Shown here: piece by piece, positions 22,833 through 26,888 of the stretch
Layout of the letters: each line of letters opens with the position of its first letter
How positions within the stretch are numbered: the first letter of the stretch is position 1
Virus record (IMG/VR): IMGVR_UViG_3300000117_000082
Span: 1-26,888 of that record
Direction: 5' to 3' (one strand)
DNA: 26,888 nucleotides
DNA from: a virus
Position numbers and translations under genes: made by a program
The notes under the pieces: generated by a model
Database searches by the model: none
What the model was told of the DNA's origin: nothing
What the model saw: the letters and a program-made list of their open reading frames with translations, nothing else

Positions 22833-23764
22833 TGGAAATAGTAAAAACAGAAAATAATGTACCGGTAGTTAAGTTACCTAATAAACCAAAAAAGATACTG
22901 CTTTGTATGTTAACTCATCATAATTTACCTGCATTAAAAAGAATGGTAAAATCGGTAGAGCAACAGTATGAAGAAGAAAATTTAATTATTGAACCAGTTA
23001 TTGTTGTAAATACATTAACAGACCAATATTACGAAGATGTTTTAAATGAAGGATTTTCATTTAAGGTTATTAGAACAGAGAGTAATGGTAAACCCGGTAA
23101 AGGTAAAAATTCGTGTAGAGATTTATTTTTAAAGAGTGATGCGGATTATTTAACTCAAGTAGATGGTGATGATTTTCTTTATCCTACTTTTGTTAAGTCT
23201 ATATGGGAGCATATTGAATGGTATCCTTGTATAGATGTATTAGGAAAACATCCATTAGATGCCGTAGCTAATGAAAAATTAGGTGGTCACCATTTTACTG
23301 TAGGGAAGAATGATGAATACTGGGGCTGTGTGTGGGGAGATTCTATGTTTAAAAGAACTGATCATGGACCAGGACAGGCTAACTGGGTAACTGAAGATCA
23401 TCCATCAAGCTTTGATAGAATTTTATTACAAAGCAGGAAAAGTGCTAAAATTAGAATGGATGAAGATATTCCTAATGGTGAAGACCACTTATATTCTATG
23501 CAACTTTTAGCATTACACCAACAAAGAAAGTTATCTTACTTTGTAACAATGTCAAGTGATTTATATGTAACTGTGAGAACGGAGACAGATACAATTCAAT
23601 TTCAATTTCCATTCCCTCCTCATGTAGAAAATATGAAAACTAAAATGAGAGAACATGTTCAAGAATGGCGATCTAGTCAAGAAGAACTTCCAATGGTATT
23701 TAAACCCTTACTTTTAGACTGGGAACAAAAAAGGGATGTTATAAGAAAACTTTATGCAGAATAA
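22832..23764 (+). CDS. GT-A (GT2-like) glycosyltransferase
   Basis: 310 residues. The N-terminal nucleotide-binding half is KKILLCMLTHHNLPALKRMV, then a strand IIEPVIVVNT, then a basic GKPGKGKNSCRDLF. This is followed by the metal-binding DxD-type motif QVDGDDF (Asp111-Asp114), which coordinates the divalent cation and the sugar nucleotide in GT-A enzymes. The C-terminal half has DEDIPNGEDHLYSMQLLALH, the usual place of the catalytic base (ED in GT2 enzymes). It is coupled to RNase H by a one-base TAATG overlap, an odd place for a sugar enzyme. Possible targets are phage DNA bases, virion proteins or host glycans; the sequence does not decide. Confidence 0.82.
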   Translation: MEIVKTENNVPVVKLPNKPKKILLCMLTHHNLPALKRMVKSVEQQYEEENLIIEPVIVVNTLTDQYYEDVLNEGFSFKVIRTESNGKPGKGKNSCRDLFLKSDADYLTQVDGDDFLYPTFVKSIWEHIEWYPCIDVLGKHPLDAVANEKLGGHHFTVGKNDEYWGCVWGDSMFKRTDHGPGQANWVTEDHPSSFDRILLQSRKSAKIRMDEDIPNGEDHLYSMQLLALHQQRKLSYFVTMSSDLYVTVRTETDTIQFQFPFPPHVENMKTKMREHVQEWRSSQEELPMVFKPLLLDWEQKRDVIRKLYAE

Positions 23765-23801
23765 TTTTTAATTTCTGTAAAACAAAAGTAACAATCAATC
23801 G

Positions 23802-23809
23802 TATAAATA
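23802..23809 (+). promoter_or_regulatory. Exact T4-late-type octamer TATAAATA
   Basis: TATAAATA, the T4 late consensus, ends 10 nt before the ATG at 23820, within a 55-bp gap after the glycosyltransferase gene. As the downstream gene is a replication gene candidate and the genome is AT-rich, chance occurrence is possible. Confidence 0.3.
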
Positions 23810-23819
23810 ATAAAAGGTA

Positions 23820-24230
23820 ATGAAATTATTTGATTACATAAAGGTCTTGTTTGGTCGAGATCAGCAATGGAATAAATTAAAAGGATATGATAAATCTAAA
23901 AATTCATTTATGACAAATAGATTTATGAGTATTAAATTTCCTATACAAGCAAATATGTTTAATGCACTGAAGATTGATCCAGTAGGACAAGCAGAAGCGT
24001 GGCGAATGGTTGCATCAAAATTTAATAGAGTACCTGGTTTTATTTACACTAAAACTAAAGCCTCTAAAAAAGTAAAGAAATGGGATCCTAATCCAGCAGC
24101 TTTAGAAATGTATCTAAAGTTAAATGAAATAGGTGAACGTGATTTTAAAGAAGCAATGAAGCATCAGCCATCTGAAATTAAAAATGCAATAAACGTATTA
24201 GAAAAACAGATGAGCAATGATGTTAATTGA
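23820..24230 (+). CDS. 62: Probable clamp loader small subunit, gp62-like
   Basis: A 136-residue protein. It has FDYIKVLFG near the start, then YDKSKNSFMTNRFMSIKFPI and QANMFNALKID, then a basic KKVKKWDPN segment and a C-terminal helix pair (YLKLNEIGERDFKEAM and IKNAINVLEKQM). The pattern of an N-terminal FDY, an F-x-x-NR-x-x-S motif, and a final helix resembling the gp62 'Y-x-x-S...EAL' segment matches, from memory, the short gp62 of marine T4-like phages. T4 gp62 itself has 187 residues and is more divergent. In T4, 62 directly follows 44; here three genes intervene. Assigned by remembered pattern and genomic neighbourhood, so moderate confidence. Confidence 0.55.
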   Translation: MKLFDYIKVLFGRDQQWNKLKGYDKSKNSFMTNRFMSIKFPIQANMFNALKIDPVGQAEAWRMVASKFNRVPGFIYTKTKASKKVKKWDPNPAALEMYLKLNEIGERDFKEAMKHQPSEIKNAINVLEKQMSNDVN

Positions 24231-24885
24231 TAACCAGTTTGAATTAGAAATACCAACTCATATTGCATTTACTTTATATAAGAATGATTACATTGATAAT
24301 CTTATTATATCTAAAGTAAAGAAAGAATGTAGAAATGAATCTAAAAAGAAAAATGAATTCATTGTATCTTTAGAGGAATTCCAATATGCAATCCAAACCT
24401 CTGCTTTTTTAAGAGCTGAATTAAAGAAAACTTTAGATCAGGATTTATTACCTAATCCTAACTTTAAACCAAATTCTATTTTCTTTTTACAGTCTATTAT
24501 TAATAGATTGGCTAATCTTAATAAAATCACCTTTAAAATATCAGATGAAAAAATATTTTCTAGGTTAGTTAAAGTTGATGGTGGTAGAGAAATAGTAAGT
24601 TTTCATTTCAATATTATAGAAGGAATATTTGATCTTACAAAGATACTTAACAGAGAACAATTGGATACTTTTAATAAAAGATTTATGGATGTAGGCGTAA
24701 TGAAAAATAAATATTTAGAAAGAACCCCTTATTTTTATATTAAAGCCACAGTTTTATTTGATATCCTTTCACAGATGGATGAACACCAAGTAATGGATGC
24801 ATTTGATATTATCACAGCAGTAGATCCAAAGATAGAAGAAGATGATCCAATTCTTTTAGTTAAGACTGACTATACACCGTATTAG
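24217..24885 (+). CDS. Hypothetical protein overlapping gp62 candidate
   Basis: 222 residues, starting at one of two adjacent ATG codons (24217 or 24220) inside the last codons of the preceding gene, so translation is coupled. It is a soluble, mainly helical protein with ELEIPTHIAFTLYKNDYIDN, a central strand-rich section (KVDGGREIVSFHFNIIEGIF) and an acidic C-terminus (DPKIEEDDPILLV). Length is close to T4 gp59 helicase loader (217), but I see no convincing sequence match, so I do not call it. Context suggests a replication or late-transcription accessory protein. Confidence 0.6.
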   Translation: MMLIDNQFELEIPTHIAFTLYKNDYIDNLIISKVKKECRNESKKKNEFIVSLEEFQYAIQTSAFLRAELKKTLDQDLLPNPNFKPNSIFFLQSIINRLANLNKITFKISDEKIFSRLVKVDGGREIVSFHFNIIEGIFDLTKILNREQLDTFNKRFMDVGVMKNKYLERTPYFYIKATVLFDILSQMDEHQVMDAFDIITAVDPKIEEDDPILLVKTDYTPY

Positions 24886-24891
24886 AACATG

Positions 24892-24901
24892 AATATATAA
24901 A
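24892..24901 (+). promoter_or_regulatory. Late-type promoter motif AATATATAAA
   Basis: Fifth copy of the motif, 7 bp after the preceding stop and 16 nt before the ATG at 24918. It separates the replication-type gene cluster from the lysis/structural genes that follow. Confidence 0.45.
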
Positions 24902-24917
24902 CAAATAATGTTTGTAT

Positions 24918-25178
24918 ATGAAAAAAATCATTAATTGGGTAAGTGGTCTTTTAAGAGACGAAAAAGGTACGCCTTCATCAAAAAGATTTATTGGTATTAC
25001 TGCTGGTTTATCTCTTTGTGCTGCTCTTTTTATAAACCTATACACAGAACAACCAGTTGAACCTTCTATTGTAAATGCAGTAGCTGCAATATGCATTGGT
25101 GGCCTAGGGTTAGCTTCTGCTGATAAAATATGGGCAAAGAAAATTGCAAAAGAAGAAGATCAACAAATAAATTCATAA
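24918..25178 (+). CDS. Two-TM holin-like membrane protein
   Basis: 86 residues from ATG 24918 (an in-frame TTG two codons upstream is less likely). There is a short amphipathic, basic N-terminus (MKKIINWVSGLLRDEKGTPS) and a first membrane segment about residues 24-42 (FIGITAGLSLCAALFINLY). A short loop with acidic and Pro residues follows, then a second membrane segment about 50-68 (Ala/Gly/Ile-rich) and a charged tail (KKIAKEEDQQ). Size and topology fit a class II holin that permeabilises the inner membrane, or another small phage membrane protein of the kind common in Bacteroidota phages. No endolysin is seen in the window, so the lysis role is inferred from form only. Confidence 0.6.
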   Translation: MKKIINWVSGLLRDEKGTPSSKRFIGITAGLSLCAALFINLYTEQPVEPSIVNAVAAICIGGLGLASADKIWAKKIAKEEDQQINS

Positions 25179-25179
25179 T

Positions 25180-26888
25180 ATGGCAGTAACTGGATCTAGT
25201 ACAGATGCTAATGGCGATCAGTTATTAGTAAGTCTTAAAACACCTTATGAAAATGTAATAGAAGTAATAGGATTTACTGATTCTATTACTGGTGAAACTA
25301 CTAATTGTTTTTACAATAAAGACTTTAGGTGGGGTATAGATGGTGTGACATATTCTGATTGGATTCCACTTACTGATGCAAATTTACAAGCTTTAGTATT
25401 AAATCCTAAAAATAAATTTTGGATTCAATATAGATACACTCAAGTTGGTGATTGTACTTTAACATTTAATTCTATTGCATTAGAAATTGTAACTGATGGT
25501 GGTATAATTTGTAAAATACCTCAAATTGATTGTGGTGGTGTAGACGGTTGTTCTGGCGCATTAAATTTAGCATTTGACTGTTGTGGTGGTGGATGGAATC
25601 CTTATGATATTTCTAGAGCAGGGCAAGTATATACTCAATTATCTGCAATGACAAATAACTTATTTGGTATATGTGTAGATTATTATAAGACAAAAGCAGA
25701 TCAAAGAAGTAGGGATGTTATCCTAAAAGAATATTCTTTATTTGATGTTATTAAGGAGGCTGAAATTAAAATCATGGTTCCTGATAATGAATTACCTACT
25801 CGAGATATAAACTTTAATCCATTAATGATGGATTTTCCAGTTCAATTTGAAATTCATATTGTAAAATCTGCATTTGAAGCAGCATTTGGTATTGGTGCAA
25901 AACCGCAAATGAGAGACTATTTATATTTTAAACAATTTATGAATAGAATGTATGAGGTTGATGCTGTTGCACAATCTGATGATTTTATGTATACTGGTTC
26001 TTATTGGAGAGTTAGTCTTGTAACATACCAACAAAGAACTAATGTAGGTTTTGAAAATACTATAGAAGGTAATTCTGCTGAAGCATCTACTGAAGCATTA
26101 GTTTCTAATGTAGAAGAAAAGTTCAGAGTTGAAAGAGAAAATGAATTTAAAGATGTTAGAAAACCTAATGAATATAACACAATAGGAACTCAAGCTAATG
26201 ATTATGTAAGAAGAGCACTGAATAAAAAGATGACTATTACAGAAGAAAATGTTTACAATCAGTGGACAATTATTTCTAAATATCATTATGCATTAGGAAC
26301 TTTAGCTGATAGAACAATCGCTGCTAAATATAGATATAAAGAAGGGTGGGCTAATACTCAAGATAGAGCATTTACATTTTGGTTCAGGCCACAATATATT
26401 AAACCCATACAAAAAAATATTTTAATAACATCAATAGTAGATAATAACGGCTATCCTGAATTAACTACACCAGGATTACCAGTATCACCAACGAGTGATA
26501 TTATAATTGCAGGTGATTGGATTGCTATAAGAGGAACCAATTCTTATAATGGAATTCAAAGAGTAAAAGAAGTTATAGGTAGTAAGATAATATTAGAAGT
26601 ACCTTATATAGATAATGTTATTACTCCTACTGCTAAATTCAATAAGGAAGTTAGTAATAGTTTTTTACAGTATGCAGCAGATGTACCTAATGCACCGGCT
26701 CCTCTAGTAGAATTTATCTACACTACAAATTGGTTTATAATCAAATTAAATAATGTTTATTATAAATATAATTTAAGTAAAAAATCCATTAGTCTTATAA
26801 AAGGTAAATGGTATGCGGCAGTAATTAATTTAAATAACTTAGCTAAGCAATTATCACTATTCCTTTATAATACTGTTGAAGTTGCTGG
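25180..26888 (+). CDS. Large putative virion structural protein, 3' partial
   Basis: The frame opens with ATG 25180, two bases after the previous stop, and stays open to the window end (569 codons). It has a beta-rich N-terminus (ENVIEVIGFTDSITGETTNC, WIQYRYTQVGDCTLTFNS). A Cys/Gly-rich segment follows, with Cys111, 118, 124, 134 and 135, including DCCGGGWNPYDI. The middle is mixed (NPLMMDFPVQFEIHIVKSAF, GSYWRVSLVTYQQRTNVGFE). After residue about 400 comes a beta-rich part resembling a lectin or LamG-like jelly roll (KGKWYAAVINLN, LSLFLYNTVEVAG). The late-type motif upstream of its operon and the architecture suggest a baseplate or tail component; the family is not recognised. Confidence 0.7.
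   Translation, partial: MAVTGSSTDANGDQLLVSLKTPYENVIEVIGFTDSITGETTNCFYNKDFRWGIDGVTYSDWIPLTDANLQALVLNPKNKFWIQYRYTQVGDCTLTFNSIALEIVTDGGIICKIPQIDCGGVDGCSGALNLAFDCCGGGWNPYDISRAGQVYTQLSAMTNNLFGICVDYYKTKADQRSRDVILKEYSLFDVIKEAEIKIMVPDNELPTRDINFNPLMMDFPVQFEIHIVKSAFEAAFGIGAKPQMRDYLYFKQFMNRMYEVDAVAQSDDFMYTGSYWRVSLVTYQQRTNVGFENTIEGNSAEASTEALVSNVEEKFRVERENEFKDVRKPNEYNTIGTQANDYVRRALNKKMTITEENVYNQWTIISKYHYALGTLADRTIAAKYRYKEGWANTQDRAFTFWFRPQYIKPIQKNILITSIVDNNGYPELTTPGLPVSPTSDIIIAGDWIAIRGTNSYNGIQRVKEVIGSKIILEVPYIDNVITPTAKFNKEVSNSFLQYAADVPNAPAPLVEFIYTTNWFIIKLNNVYYKYNLSKKSISLIKGKWYAAVINLNNLAKQLSLFLYNTVEVA

Noticed and set aside
24217-24885. Assignment as T4 gp59 helicase loader
   Set aside because: Length is close but I could not align recognisable gp59 segments; left as hypothetical.
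24860-25096. 78-codon reverse-strand ORF over the holin-like gene
   Set aside because: Antisense to a forward ORF with clear two-TM structure and good leader; no independent start or promoter signals.
26098-26286. 62-codon reverse-strand ORF near the window end
   Set aside because: Lies inside a long forward ORF (25180 to end) that has no stop in the window and has protein-like composition.

Overview
The window is a very AT-rich segment of a T4-superfamily myovirus genome (Caudoviricetes). That assignment rests on a large set of recognisable T4 core genes: uvsX, gp41 helicase, gp47/gp46 recombination nuclease, gp55 late sigma factor, gp4 head-completion nuclease, gp20 portal, gp21-type prohead protease, gp23 major capsid protein, gp44 clamp loader and an RNase H-type 5' nuclease. 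Start codons are preceded by A/T-rich, A-rich leaders with almost no Shine-Dalgarno sequence. This would fit a Bacteroidota host, but the host is an inference.

Layout. (1) 1-1530: two GT-B glycosyltransferases in tandem. The second has no normal start codon and appears to be entered by a -1 shift on an in-phase A AAA AAC heptamer directly before the stop of the first. (2) 1562-7637: replication/recombination block: uvsX, a small possible winged-helix protein, gp41, an unknown protein, gp47, gp46. (3) 7669-10607: two large proteins that look like virion components but that I cannot name, closed by a strong terminator. (4) 10705-17588: gp55, gp4, a conserved unknown, portal, a fused gp21 protease plus gp22-like scaffold with 14-residue repeats, and the major capsid protein, closed by a UUCG-loop terminator. 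(5) 17685-19602: a coiled-coil internal-head-protein candidate with a T4-like capsid-targeting N-terminus, a 21-residue cysteine-rich microprotein and a zinc-ribbon protein. (6) 20376-19588: the only reverse-strand gene, a DUF115/MptE-like putative glycan enzyme with a divergent promoter region. (7) 20451-24885: gp44, a 51-residue ORF, RNase H, a GT-A glycosyltransferase, a probable gp62 and an unknown protein. (8) 24918-26888: a two-TM holin-like protein and a large structural protein running off the end.

Regulation. AATATATAAA recurs upstream of virion genes, three times exactly 19 nt from the ATG, and resembles the T4 late element TATAAATA; the gp55-like sigma encoded here is its obvious reader. 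A different motif, CATATAAAAATAAA, precedes uvsX, gp41 and gp44, and a related form precedes the reverse-strand gene. There is no gap over 300 bases without a gene and I found no tRNA, CRISPR array or insertion sequence.

Most notable points: the in-phase -1 slippery site joining two glycosyltransferases, the overlooked metallothionein-like microprotein, the protease-scaffold fusion with a start-like internal ATG, the capsid-targeted internal protein, and the late promoter/sigma pairing.
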